This document shows positions 1-9,196 of a stretch of 64,000 bases of DNA, piece by piece (within the stretch, counting starts at the first letter, position 1; every line of letters begins with the position of its first letter). The notes beneath the pieces were generated by a model. That model was not told where the DNA came from. It did no database searches and worked only from the letters and a program-made list of their open reading frames with translations. Both the position numbers and the translations under genes were made by a program. The stretch comes from JBEKIK01 sp963838495 (GTDB lineage: Bacteria; Planctomycetota; Planctomycetia; Pirellulales; Thermoguttaceae), in NCBI GenBank assembly GCA_963838495.1, contig CAWIRC010000002.1, positions 186,001 to 250,000 on the forward strand, read 5' to 3'.

Positions 1-1
1 T

Positions 2-184
2 GGAATTGCCGAGGATAAGTTACGCGGAAAAGGCTCGGAACGAATGTTCGTCGGATATGTTGATGGACGGCGCGTAACCTACCCGACAAAATGCCACAAC
101 GAAGGCCAAGAAAAACCAATACCCGTAATCGAGGCAATTCGCCGGCACTTCCATTCTTACCGAGGAATACGGGATATCGGATAA
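2..184 (+). CDS. 3' end of an unrecognised protein (partial)
   Basis: An open frame enters from the left edge and ends at a TAA at 182-184, giving the last 60 residues of a protein. The fragment is basic and mixed in composition (it contains MFVGYVDGRR and IRRHFHSYRG), which looks more like real coding sequence than chance, but I recognise no family. The gene starts outside the window, so size and function cannot be judged. It is convergent with the DUF4175-type gene that ends at 670. Confidence 0.45.
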   Translation, partial: GIAEDKLRGKGSERMFVGYVDGRRVTYPTKCHNEGQEKPIPVIEAIRRHFHSYRGIRDIG

Positions 185-669
185 AGAGTTCTATTCCGGA
201 TAAAGATCAGTATATTATCCGGGTAATTGATTAGCCGGGTAGTATCACGCCTTGTTCATCATTTTCCGACTGTGGATCGCGGCTAAACGGACCGCGGACA
301 AATCGGCACCAGGTACAAGTGCCCGGGCTAAAACTTTAATTTCTGGATCGCTATTTGGCAGCAACCAAACCGCGACCGGTGGTCGCGATTCGTTATCTTG
401 TATATCCACGCTATTATCGAATTTAATTCACACCGTGAAAAAGAGCACAATCCACGTCGATAGATGCAACCGATACCATGGGCGGCAGGGCGGCGAAGAT
501 TCAGGCAAAGGTGCTTTGATTTCCACCATAAACGCACCCGCACAATGGAAATGGATAATAAAGAGTTGATTACTTCAATATAGATCGGCGGTCGTTAAAA
601 GCAAAGAGACCGGCATGAACTGGACAGTAAACTGCCCACCCCTAATCTCGAATCTCTAATCTCTAGCCC
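185..669. other. Intergenic region with GGCTAAA-tailed repeats
   Basis: No convincing gene is seen here; one 105-codon frame at 252-569 has no recognisable features. The stretch holds two degenerate copies of a hairpin family that ends in CGGCTAAA or GGGCTAAA (about 262-284 and 303-333). The right end passes into a heptanucleotide repeat at the 3' end of the next gene. Confidence 0.6.
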
Positions 670-680
670 CTAGTTCCCCG
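642..680. repeat. Heptanucleotide repeat (TAATCTC type) at a stop codon
   Basis: Degenerate 7-nt units (CTAATCT, CGAATCT, CTAATCT, CTAGCCC, CTAGTTC) run across the stop codon of the DUF4175-type gene. They resemble the STRR heptanucleotide repeats described from heterocystous cyanobacteria. Confidence 0.6.
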
Positions 681-3600
681 TCCCCTGTTCCTTACCCGCC
701 GCCTCTTTCCCTTGATTCGCCACGCCGCGGGTGTATTCGCGGAATTGTTCGGCCCAATCGGGCGGCGGGGCAAAGCGGCCCGAATCGCGCAGGTCTTGAA
801 TCTGGTCGGGTTTTGTGCCGCCGTGCTTGAGATATGTCGTACCCGGCCGCAGGCCCAGACTTTTCAGCGCATCATCGAATTGTCTTTTTGCCGCCTCCCC
901 GCGCGGCCCTTTTTCCCCGGCCGCCTGGCGAAGCTGCCGCCAGCGATCTAGAAATTGCTGCGCCTGTTGGCGGGTCCAACCCAGTTTTTCCAGCAAATCC
1001 GGCTTGTCCTTGGCCAACTGGTCTTGCAGGTGTTCCAGGGCCAGTTCGGTTTGCTTGCGGGCGTAATCCAAATTGGCCTCGTCTGCACCGGCCTGTTGCG
1101 ATTCCTGCTCGGGAAGGATGTCGTTCTGCGCGCCCTGTTGCCCGCCCACCCCGGGATTTCCCTGGCCGCCCGCCGTATTCACCTTGCCCAATTGGTCGCC
1201 GGCCTGTCCGCCTTCGGATGGTTTTTGCTCCGCTTCTCCGCTGGAACTGCCGGCCGATTGCCTCTGCTCGGATCCTGAACCCTTTTGCCCGGGCTGATTT
1301 TGGCCTTTCGTACCCTCGGGCGCCGGTTGTTTTTCCGCACCGCCGGAAGGTTTGGACGATTGCGTTTGATCGCCAGGCTTGGCGCCAACTTCGCCCGGAC
1401 CTTGCTCTTCGCTCTTCGAGCCGCCTTCATTGGCCGGCGTCTGCGAACCGGGCGTGCCCGGCCCGGGCTGCTGGGCCTCCTGCCCGCCGCCCTGCTGACC
1501 GCCGCCCGAACGATCGCCCGACGATTCGCCCTCGGATTTGGACTGCTTGGGCGAGATGCTGGGCGATTGGCCCTCCTCGGATTTGTTTTTTTGGCCTTGG
1601 CCTTGTTGACCGGTCTGGCTTGCCCTGGGCTGATTCGCGCCTTGCGCCTCCAGGCTGGGTTTGGGCTGCTCCGATCCCTGCCCGGCCCCGGGCGTTTGCG
1701 GCTGATTGCTTAACTGATCCTGGCCGCCGGATTTCTGCCCACCAGGCTGTTTTTCGCTCTCTTTGCCTCCGGGTTGTTGTTTTTCCGCCGAAGGCCGCTC
1801 GTTGCCTTGTTTGCTGCCGGAAAGTTTTGCCTCGCCAGGCTGTTTCTTATCGCCGGATGATTTTTCTTCAGGTGACAATTGTTTTTCGCCGGGCTGTTGG
1901 CCGCCGGAAGGCAAATTGCCGGCCGATTCATTTTCGCCTGGCTTGTTTTCACCAGGCTTGTTTTCGCCGGGCTGCTTGGAACCGGCAGATTGGTCGCCGC
2001 CCGCCGCCTTTTCGCCGGATTGTTTTTCACCGGAAGGTTGCAAAGTTCCGGCCGGTTGTTTTTCGCCTTGTTGTTGGCCGGCGGCATTTTGATCTGTCGG
2101 CGATTTGTTGCCTTGGGCTTGTTGTGTCCCGCCCGGCTGCGGATTGTTCGCTTGATTTTTTTCAGACTGTTGCCCTCCGCTTTGTTTATTGCCGGCAGGC
2201 TGATTACCGGACGATTGTTTGCCCGGCTGCTGATTGTCCTGCTGCCGCAGATTTGCCGACTGGTTGCCCGCACTTTGCTCTTGGCCGGGCTGTTGCTGTC
2301 CGGATTGTTGCTGCCCGGGCTGTTGCTGACCGGATTGTTGCTGGCCGGATTGCTGCGGACTGTTCTGCTCCGGGTTTTGAGACTGAGATTGTTGCTGTTT
2401 TTGTTGTTCCCCCTGTCGATGATTCAAGATTTCCTGGATGGCGTCGCCGGGATTGGAGCTGGGATCGATGGGCTGCTGGGCCTTACCGGACTGGCTGCCC
2501 GATTGATTGCCCTGCGATTGCTGCTGATTCCGGCCGGACTCGGAAGCGGCCGACTTTTCGCCGCTCTGGCCGCTTTGCGATGAATCGCCTTGGTTGGCGG
2601 ATTGCGATTGGTTGGCGGATTGCGATTGGTTGCCTGCAGATTGTTTCGAATCAGCTTGTGACCCTTGTTTCGATTGTTCGCCGTTCTGGCCCTTCTCGCC
2701 GTTTGCACCGTTTCTTCATTCTTGCCTTTTTCTTCGTTCTGGCCTTTTTCGCCCTGATCGCCCTTCCCGCCCTTATCGCTTTTCCCGCCCTTTTCGCCTG
2801 TTTTGTTTTCCGTCTGATTTTGCGATTGTTGTTCGCCTTGCTGTTGGCCGGCTTGAGGCTGCTCGTTTTCTTGTTGGTTGGCGTTTTGCCGATCCGGATT
2901 GGCTTTATCGGACTTACCGCCGGGACGTTGGGCAGGGCGCGGCTGCCGGCCGTCTTGGGCCTGCGGATTTTCAGGCGGCAGAACCACGATCCACTGGCTG
3001 CCGCTGGCGCTGAGATTGGGCAACGGTTCCTTGTTGTCCTCCGCCTCGGCCCAATACGCCACGCGGTCGCCGGGTTTGAGATTGAATCTCTTCGGCTCGA
3101 AATCATACTTGGCCTGGAACTGGCCGTTTATGGCCTTTTCGGGCGGACGCGCATCTAAAAGGGGCGGGATTTTCAATTCCTGTTTTCCCAACTCCGCGCA
3201 AATCGCCGCACGCCGCAGGCCGAAATCCGGGTCCTCGGCCCGAATGCGGATTTCCAGCCTCCCGTCCAGGGCCACGCCCGTCTCGTCCTTTTGCGGCTCG
3301 ATGATCTGCACCTCCGGCGGCAAATCCCGCAAAACCTCGATGTTGTACCGGATGGGATGCGGGTTCTTGCGATGGCTCTTATCGGTGAAGCTGATCTGAT
3401 AAAAATCGTGCTCCGGCCGCGTGGGCTCGCCGGGCAGCATCCGCAGCGTAAACCTGCCAGTGGCCGCGCGATCCTGGACGTCCATCCGTATGCCGCGCGC
3501 CCGCCCCGGAAAAATCGATTTCCGCCCGGTCGATCGCCTGGTTGGCCGTGGCGTGGACGGTGATTTCCGTGCCTTCGATCGCCCGTAGGTCGCCTTGCCG

Positions 3601-4701
3601 CTCCGCTGACCTGTCGGGAATGCCCGTGTAGGGCGGATAATGATAATCCACCTTGTCCACGGTTATCAGCGGCGGAATTTGTGTTCGGATTGTATATGTC
3701 GCCGTTTTGAAATCGCCCGCGGTGATGAAATAACTATAATCTTGCTGCAATCCGCGGGCGTCGGGCGGCAATCTGGCCTGGCGGCGGTATGCCCGGTTCT
3801 CCTCGATCATCGGCGCCGTCTGATCAAGCATCTCGCCGTCGGCCGTGCTGTAATGCAAAAGCACGGGTTCGTCCTGGTTGAGCCCCTTCACGTCCGCCGA
3901 AACCGCCACGAATTCGCCCAGAAAAGCAACCGTATTTCCCGGCTCGACGTTCTCGACCGTCACCCGGGTCGGCGCTCGCAGGTCCGTCCACGGCCAAAGT
4001 ACGCGCTGGGCCGAAATCAATGGGCTCTTCGGCGATAGCGCCAAGTACAGGCAGATTACGCCCACCACCGCCAACAGCAAATAACTAAGCCGCAAAACCG
4101 GCCGGCGATCCACCGCCGTTTCGATCCGCACGCCTCTCAAATCCGCGGCCGCCCGCTGCTCCAGGGCCTGGTAAATCACCGGCGCCAGGTCGGTTCGCCG
4201 GCCCCTAAGCAAAAGAAAGTTTATCAGGCTGTTTTTCAACGTCGGCTTGCTCTCCTCGATGGTCCGCGCCGCAAATACCGGATTGATGCTTGATACCAAA
4301 GCCGGCCATAGCGATTTGACAAAGTACGACCCCACGACAAAGATCAAAATCGCCCATAGCAAAAACCGCCACCAAAATCCCAATCCGCCGCTTACAAGCC
4401 AATGGTCGGCCAGCGCAGCCGCAAAAAGATACACAAGCGAGCCCACCATTATGGTCAGCAGCCCGGCAATCACATCCACCCCTTTCACCTGCCGCCGCGT
4501 TTTGTATATCCGGTCCTCGATCATCACCGCCTGCGGCGATTGTTGCAAAACAATCGGCTCCTCGGCCGGATTCGGCGATTCCTGCGGTAGTGGGGGGGTT
4601 ATCGTTCCACCTGACATGGGATTAGTTCCGAACTGAAATTTTATTGCACCACCCTCCTCCATTATAGATGCAATCCGCGGCGGCGGGATTCCAAAAAACA
4701 T
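670..4701 (-). CDS. DUF4175-type membrane protein with giant Gln/Gly/Pro-rich region (two frame breaks)
   Basis: This is one large gene of about 1340 codons, read here as three frames joined by single-base errors near 3507 (one base too many) and 2712 (one base missing). The N-terminal part has two or three membrane segments (the first around LLTIMVGSLVYLFAAALA) followed by beta-rich extracytoplasmic domains typical of DUF4175-like proteins. After that come about 600 residues of low-complexity sequence made of Gln, Gly, Pro, Ser, Lys and Glu (QQSGQQQPGQ units). It ends with an alpha-helical segment of about 130 residues (LGWTRQQAQQFLDRW). The start at 4701 is uncertain; in-frame ATGs at 4662 and 4617 are alternatives. 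In planctomycetes such genes often lie near MoxR/VWA-type genes, but none is seen here. A role at the cell surface is an inference. Confidence 0.75.
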
Positions 4702-4831
4702 CTTATCTCGCTAATATCCCTGATTATTAGGGGACGTTAACCATCGCTTGTTAATTGACCATGGGCCAATCATCTGTTACCTTGGTGCTTGCTTATTTAC
4801 TTTTTAACACCCTTTGCAGTCGGAATTACTT

Positions 4832-5938
4832 ATGGCACATGATGTTACATTGATTTTGGGCGACGGAACAGGTCCCGAACTGGCCGAGGCTGCCCGGCGA
4901 TGCGTGGATTCCACCGGCGTGAAGATAAATTGGGACGTTCAGCAGGCCGGCGTGGACGTGATGCAAACCCTGGGCACCCCTTTGCCCGAGGAAACCCTCT
5001 CCAGCATCCGCCGCACGCGCTGCGCTCTTAAGGCCCCCATCACCACCCCGGTGGGCACCGGCTTTCGCAGCATCAACGTGCATCTGCGCCATGAATTCGA
5101 TCTCTACGCCTGCCTCCGTCCCTGCAAATACTATCACGGCGTCCGCAGTTACTTGAGCGACGAGAACTTGGACCTCGTGCTCGTCCGCGAGAACACCGAG
5201 GACCTTTACGCCGGCGTGGAATTCGAGGCCGGCAAGCCCGCCACCGCCGAATTGATCGATTATATAAACAAGGTCTCGCCCGACCGCCGCATCAAAACTG
5301 GCACCCGGGAAACCGGCATCTCTATCAAGCCCCTTAGTGTCTCGGGAACCGAACGAATCGTCCGCTTCGCCTTTGAATATGCACGCCAAAATAACCGCAA
5401 AAAAGTCACCGCCGTGCACAAGGCCAACATCATGAAATTCACCGACGGCCTGTTTTTATCCGTCGCCAGCAAGGTCGCAACCGAGTTTCCCGCGATCCAG
5501 TTCGAAGACCGCATCGTCAACAACATGTGCATGCAACTGGTGCAAAAACCCGAACTCTACGACGTGATCGTGCTGCCCAACCTCTACGGCGACATCCTCT
5601 CCGACCTCGCCGCCGGATTGGTGGGCGGCCTTGGTGTGGCCCCCGGGGCGAACATCGGCAAGGATTGCGCCATCTTCGAGGCCACACACGGCAGCGCACC
5701 AAAGTATAAGGGCCTGAACAAAGTAAATCCCACGGCCCTGGTGCTTTCGGCCATGCTCATGCTGCGGCACTTGAACGAAACTGCCGCCGCCGACCGCCTG
5801 GAGTCCGCCGTCGCCGACGTCATCGCCGAAGGCAAGCACGTGACCTACGACATGAAGGCCGACCGCAACGATCCTACGGCCGTGGGCACCCGCGAAATGG
5901 CCGACGCCATCTGCCGAAAATTGAATAAGAGCGTCTAA
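4832..5938 (+). CDS. Isocitrate/isopropylmalate dehydrogenase family, probably NAD-dependent isocitrate dehydrogenase
   Basis: The 368-residue protein belongs to the decarboxylating beta-hydroxyacid dehydrogenases and probably converts isocitrate to 2-oxoglutarate in the TCA cycle. It begins with VTLILGDGTGPEL, contains the substrate region with VRENTEDLYAGVE, the metal-binding segment PNLYGDILSDLAAGLVGG, and the nucleotide loop EATHGSAPKYKG. The short length and the motif order fit the NAD-dependent IDH subgroup better than the long NADP enzyme; 3-isopropylmalate dehydrogenase is the main alternative, but no leucine genes lie nearby. The ATG at 4832 was chosen because the family signature starts right after it. 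The gene is intact and diverges from the DUF4175-type gene across 130 bp. Confidence 0.85.
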   Translation: MAHDVTLILGDGTGPELAEAARRCVDSTGVKINWDVQQAGVDVMQTLGTPLPEETLSSIRRTRCALKAPITTPVGTGFRSINVHLRHEFDLYACLRPCKYYHGVRSYLSDENLDLVLVRENTEDLYAGVEFEAGKPATAELIDYINKVSPDRRIKTGTRETGISIKPLSVSGTERIVRFAFEYARQNNRKKVTAVHKANIMKFTDGLFLSVASKVATEFPAIQFEDRIVNNMCMQLVQKPELYDVIVLPNLYGDILSDLAAGLVGGLGVAPGANIGKDCAIFEATHGSAPKYKGLNKVNPTALVLSAMLMLRHLNETAAADRLESAVADVIAEGKHVTYDMKADRNDPTAVGTREMADAICRKLNKSV

Positions 5939-5948
5939 CAAAATGACG

Positions 5949-6022
5949 TGTGCCACTGCTTGCTTGCAAGCAGTGCTGTCAAAAACAGCGAAAAAACACT
6001 GCTTGTGACCAAGCAGTGGCAC
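5949..6022. repeat. Twin-hairpin palindromic element
   Basis: Two 22-nt hairpins with the same stem (CACTGCTTG paired with CAAGCAGTG) but different 4-nt loops lie at 5954-5975 and 5997-6018. They are separated by a small CTGT/ACAG hairpin. Outer GTGC and GCAC bases allow the whole element to fold as one long stem instead. It follows the stop of the isocitrate dehydrogenase gene and may also work as a transcript end, although no T-run follows. Confidence 0.75.
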
Positions 6023-6060
6023 ATAAAATCCCGTTTCATTTCATTCTGTTAGAAGCTCTA

Positions 6061-6239
6061 AGCTCGACTTTTGCCCTTTTTCGTGCTAGCAATAATTGGA
6101 AAACCTCGGGAAAATGGGGATTTTTCTACTTTTGAAACACCCCGGGATATGCGGGGGTTTTTAAAACCTCCGTGATAAAGTGTGAAAACTACGGAAAATG
6201 GCACAGTTTTCAGTTGTTAAAAAGGGCAAAAGTCGAGCT
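6061..6239. mobile_element. MITE-like element with 21-bp perfect terminal inverted repeats
   Basis: A 21-bp sequence starting AGCTCGACTTTTGCCC (6061-6081) is repeated perfectly in inverse orientation at 6219-6239, enclosing about 137 bp of AT-rich DNA without a gene. The interior has further small palindromes (CCCCGGGATATGCGGGG). The size and structure fit a non-autonomous miniature transposable element or a long structured RNA. I see no clear target-site duplication. Confidence 0.55.
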
Positions 6240-6245
6240 AAGTAA

Positions 6246-8046
6246 ATGGAGTTTTGCAATTTTCTCCCCTCTCCGGGCACCGAACGGAGTTTGGTCGGGA
6301 GAGGCACCCAGAAGGTACCCGGGGATGAGGGCCGTCGAGCAGTGAACAGCGAACTGTGGATAGTGGATAGCCCGAAACCGCAAGCGGTTTTATTAACCGA
6401 TAACCAATGGCTGATTGCACTGGCGGCGCTGCTGGCGGCCATAATCTTCGTTTTCCCCTTGTCGGTCTATTTTCCCCTGCTCGATCCGGACGAGGGGCTG
6501 CACGCCTCCATCGCCCAGGAAATGGTCGAGCGGGGCGATTGGCTAACCCCGCACTTCCTCGGCGAGCCGTTCTTCGACAAGCCCATCTTTTATTTCTGGT
6601 GCCAGGCCCTATCGCTGCGAACATTCGGCATGAACGAGGCCGCCGTCCGCCTGCCCGGACTTATCTTCGGACTGCTGGGAGCAATTACCACCGGCCTGAT
6701 CGGCCGGCGCATGTTCGGATCCACAGCCGGCTGGTTGTCGGGCATTTTTTACGGCACCATGATTCTGCCCACCGCACTGGCCCAAGCCGCTTCCCACGAC
6801 GTGGCACTTATCCCCTGCATAAATCTGGCCTTCCTTTTCCTTTGGGAATCGCACCGGGCCGGATCAAAATCCGCCGCCACCGCCTGCAAGCCATCTGCCA
6901 GCGGATGCCATCTCGCCTGCGTCCTGGCAACCGGCGTTCTATTGGGCTTGACTGTACTTATAAAGGGACTGATCGGCATCGCCCTGGTCATAACGGCTTA
7001 CGGCTGCTATCTGCTCGTTGCCCGGCGCTGCTCTGCGGTGGCTTGTTTGCGCCTGCTGGCGGCGGTTGTCATAGCCGCGTTTGCGGCCTCGCCATGGTTC
7101 ATTGCCGCGGAGATCGAAAACCCCGGTTTTCTACATTACTATTTTATCCAACGCCATATCCTCGGATTTGCCACGCCCACGCAATTGCATGGCGAGGCGC
7201 CTTGGTGGTATTATCTCCCGATTCTTCTGGGCGGCGGCCTGCCCTGGATCGGTTACCTGCCGGTAACCATAAGCGATCTACTGGCCCGCAAAAACCAGAA
7301 ACCCTCCAACGGCGCTATGACGCTTTTGTTTTGTTGGCTGATCGCCTGTACGATCCTGCTTTCAATGGCACATTCTAAACTGGCAACTTATATCTGGCCG
7401 ATCTTCCCTGCCGTCGCGGTCTTGGCGGCAGTCGGCTGGACAAGGCTCCTCGACGGAACGCTGGTAGACAAAGCCAGACGCCGGCTGGCCCGAACCTTTT
7501 TTATCTCCTCAATAAGCGGGCCGATCGTCTTGCCCCTGGCGGTTTTCGTCGTGCACAAGGTTTTTGCAATCGCTATCCCATGGCCCGCTTGGTTGTGCGC
7601 ATGCCTGGCCGGATTGGCCGCCCTAATTCCGCTTATTTTCTTGAAGAGACAGCGATGGCCCGCTATGCTGGCCGCGTCCTCGCTGACCACCGCCCTGCAA
7701 TTCGTCGTGGCTCTCACATTGATCATGCCGATTGTGGCCGAAAATTTAACCGCCCGGCATCTGGCCCGGTATTTCAACCACGGCGGCCAAATCCCTGTCC
7801 GTCTGCTGGTGGCCGAAGAACGCCTGGGTTCGCTCGTGTTTTATCTCGATCCTGCCCTGCGCGGGACTGAAAGAAAAGCAAATAGGAATGATCTTTTACG
7901 ATCAGCCCTCCGATGTTCCCCCCGGCACGATCATTGCACTGCCCGAGCACCGCGCCGATCAAGCCTTCCGTTATGCCGAACTCGCCGGACTGTCATACAA
8001 AACGGTCGGTCGTTATAGATTGTACGAAATCGCCGCCGGCAAATAG
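6246..8046 (+). CDS. GT39 (PMT/ArnT-type) integral membrane glycosyltransferase
   Basis: The protein has about 12 predicted membrane segments and the first-loop signature of lipid-linked sugar transferases, with LLDPDEGLHASIAQEM followed by GDWLTPHFLGEPFFDKP. Such enzymes move a sugar from a polyprenyl phosphate donor to lipids or proteins on the outer face of the membrane. One extra base near 7866, next to AAGAAAAGC, breaks the frame; repair gives a natural C-terminus ending RYRLYEIAAGK at 8046. The first 40 codons are made of dispersed repeats (6264-6304, 6340-6372, 6373-6390), so the true start is uncertain and could lie near the first membrane segment. It is followed by a terminator at 8185. 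A second GT39 gene lies downstream, with a PAP2 phosphatase gene between. Confidence 0.8.
6264..6304. repeat. Dispersed hairpin repeat, copy 1 (ACCGAAC...GTTTGGT type)
   Basis: CCTCTCC pairs with the GGGAGAGG at the far end, and ACCGAAC pairs with GTTTGGT inside. The same 41-nt element, with several changes, occurs at 52308-52348. Here it lies inside the apparent 5' end of a coding frame. Confidence 0.7.
6373..6390. repeat. CGAAACCGCAAGCGGTTT palindrome, copy 1
   Basis: This is a dispersed palindrome with stem AAACCGC/GCGGTTT. Other copies lie at 8225, 11737 (inverted), 41369 (inverted) and 45758. Confidence 0.7.
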
Positions 8047-8076
8047 AATCTTTATTTAAAGCCTATCTCAAAAGTT

Positions 8077-8110
8077 CCCTCTCCCTTTGGGAGAGGGCTA
8101 GGGTGAGGGC
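8077..8110. repeat. CCCTCTCCC-TTT-GGGAGAGGG dispersed hairpin, copy 1
   Basis: A 9-bp perfect stem with a TTT loop is followed by CTAGGGTGAGGGC. A copy identical over these 34 bases is at 29367-29400. Elements of this sequence are widespread among bacterial genomes. Confidence 0.8.
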
Positions 8111-8184
8111 TGAATCGCCGAGAATGCATTGTTTTAACTTCTTGCAGTTATTGTATTTTTACGTTTTGGGATAAGCTCTTAATA

Positions 8185-8208
8185 CCCGATGATCACATCG
8201 GGGGTTTT
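8185..8208 (+). terminator. Rho-independent terminator of the first GT39 gene
   Basis: The stem CCCGATG/CATCGGG with loop ATCA is followed by GG and TTTT. It lies 139 bp after the repaired stop of the glycosyltransferase gene. Confidence 0.6.
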
Positions 8209-8224
8209 ATTGATACAATTATTA

Positions 8225-8267
8225 TCGCGAAACCGCAAACGATTTCTTTATCCTCCATCCTCCATCC
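8225..8267. repeat. Palindrome copy 2 plus GGATGGA heptad repeat at a stop codon
   Basis: A TCGCGAAACCGCAAACG palindrome copy (8225-8245) is followed directly by heptad units, read on the minus strand as GGATGGA, GGATGGA, GGATAAA. The heptads encode the last codons and the stop of the PAP2 gene. Confidence 0.65.
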
Positions 8268-9105
8268 CTAAATCTTCCCCTCTCATCTTTCTTTCCAAAC
8301 TGTCCAACCAGCGGGGAAATTTTCCGATTCTGAGGAAGCCCAGTGCTATGAAACTGCCCAGCGCCGCGCCCCAAAACACGTCGCTGAGGAAATGTGCCCC
8401 CGATTCGACGCGGTTGCAACCGACCATCACGGCCAATGCTGGAAACAGAATCCAACCTCGCGGGTAAAGCCAGGCCAGGGCCGCGGCCAAGGCCACCGCA
8501 GTTGTTGTGTGCCCCGATGGAAAACTCTGCCCCACGCTCCCTGCGCTGAACATGGGAAACCATTCGCCGAAACTTTGCAGCACCCCGCCGTGAAAGTCAA
8601 AGGAATGCGGCCGGAATCGGGCAACCAGCAATTTCAGCCCGTTCGCCGCCAGTCCGGCCGAATAGGCGCAGCCCAAAATCCTGGGCAAGGCCCACCGCCG
8701 CCGCGGATCAAGGCAAAAAATCGTTATCCCGATCATGGCCACCCCTATGCCATTGCCAAAGGGTTCCATCGTGGAAAAGAGATTTTCCAGCCAGGCGGGA
8801 CAATTCTTCTCCACGCACCAGCGGCCCAATGGGCAATCGACCGTCAACGCCAAAAATCCGGCAAAAACCAACAATAGCGGCGCCGCCAGCCAATATATTT
8901 GTTTTCCGGCATGGGATTTTGTAGGCGCATCTGAAATCGGATCAATAATCGAACGAGGCAGGGGCGAGCGGATAGAATCCCAGGCCTTGTCAACTTCCGC
9001 AGTTTGCACAAATTTCCCCTTTGCCGTATCTAGCCGATTTTCCCCGGGAAAATGCCGTTGGTGGATGTTACAGAATTCCTTAGACTGCGTCTGAATTTCT
9101 GTCAA
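8248..9105 (-). CDS. PAP2-family membrane phosphatase
   Basis: The 285-residue protein has about five or six membrane segments after a 65-residue cytoplasmic N-terminus. It carries the three phosphatase motifs of the PAP2 superfamily: KLLVARFRP, PSGHTTTA and RVESGAHFLSDVFWG, with the catalytic histidines in motifs 2 and 3. Likely substrates are polyprenyl diphosphates or phosphatidate-type lipids. Its place between two GT39 glycosyltransferases suggests a role in recycling the lipid sugar carrier; that is an inference. The start is a TTG at 9105 because an in-frame stop lies just upstream and no ATG is available. The last codons are made of a 7-nt repeat, so the natural C-terminus may have been altered. 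Confidence 0.85.
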   Translation of the reverse strand: MTEIQTQSKEFCNIHQRHFPGENRLDTAKGKFVQTAEVDKAWDSIRSPLPRSIIDPISDAPTKSHAGKQIYWLAAPLLLVFAGFLALTVDCPLGRWCVEKNCPAWLENLFSTMEPFGNGIGVAMIGITIFCLDPRRRWALPRILGCAYSAGLAANGLKLLVARFRPHSFDFHGGVLQSFGEWFPMFSAGSVGQSFPSGHTTTAVALAAALAWLYPRGWILFPALAVMVGCNRVESGAHFLSDVFWGAALGSFIALGFLRIGKFPRWLDSLERKMRGEDLGMEDGG

Positions 9106-9196
9106 GGTCGATTGCCTTCATAAAACAAAACAATTCGGATTGCCAAATCAATCAATAAGTTCAAACCACCCCTCCCAGACAGCGGCATACCAGTCC

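Noticed and set aside
252..569. 105-codon frame near the left edge
   Set aside because: It runs through a GGCTAAA-tailed repeat and has no ribosome binding site or recognisable domain.
834..3158. 774-codon open frame on the plus strand
   Set aside because: It is antisense to the Gln/Gly-rich gene; the repeated codons (CAG, GGC, CCG) leave the opposite strand open. The product is Arg/Leu/Pro-rich and has no features.
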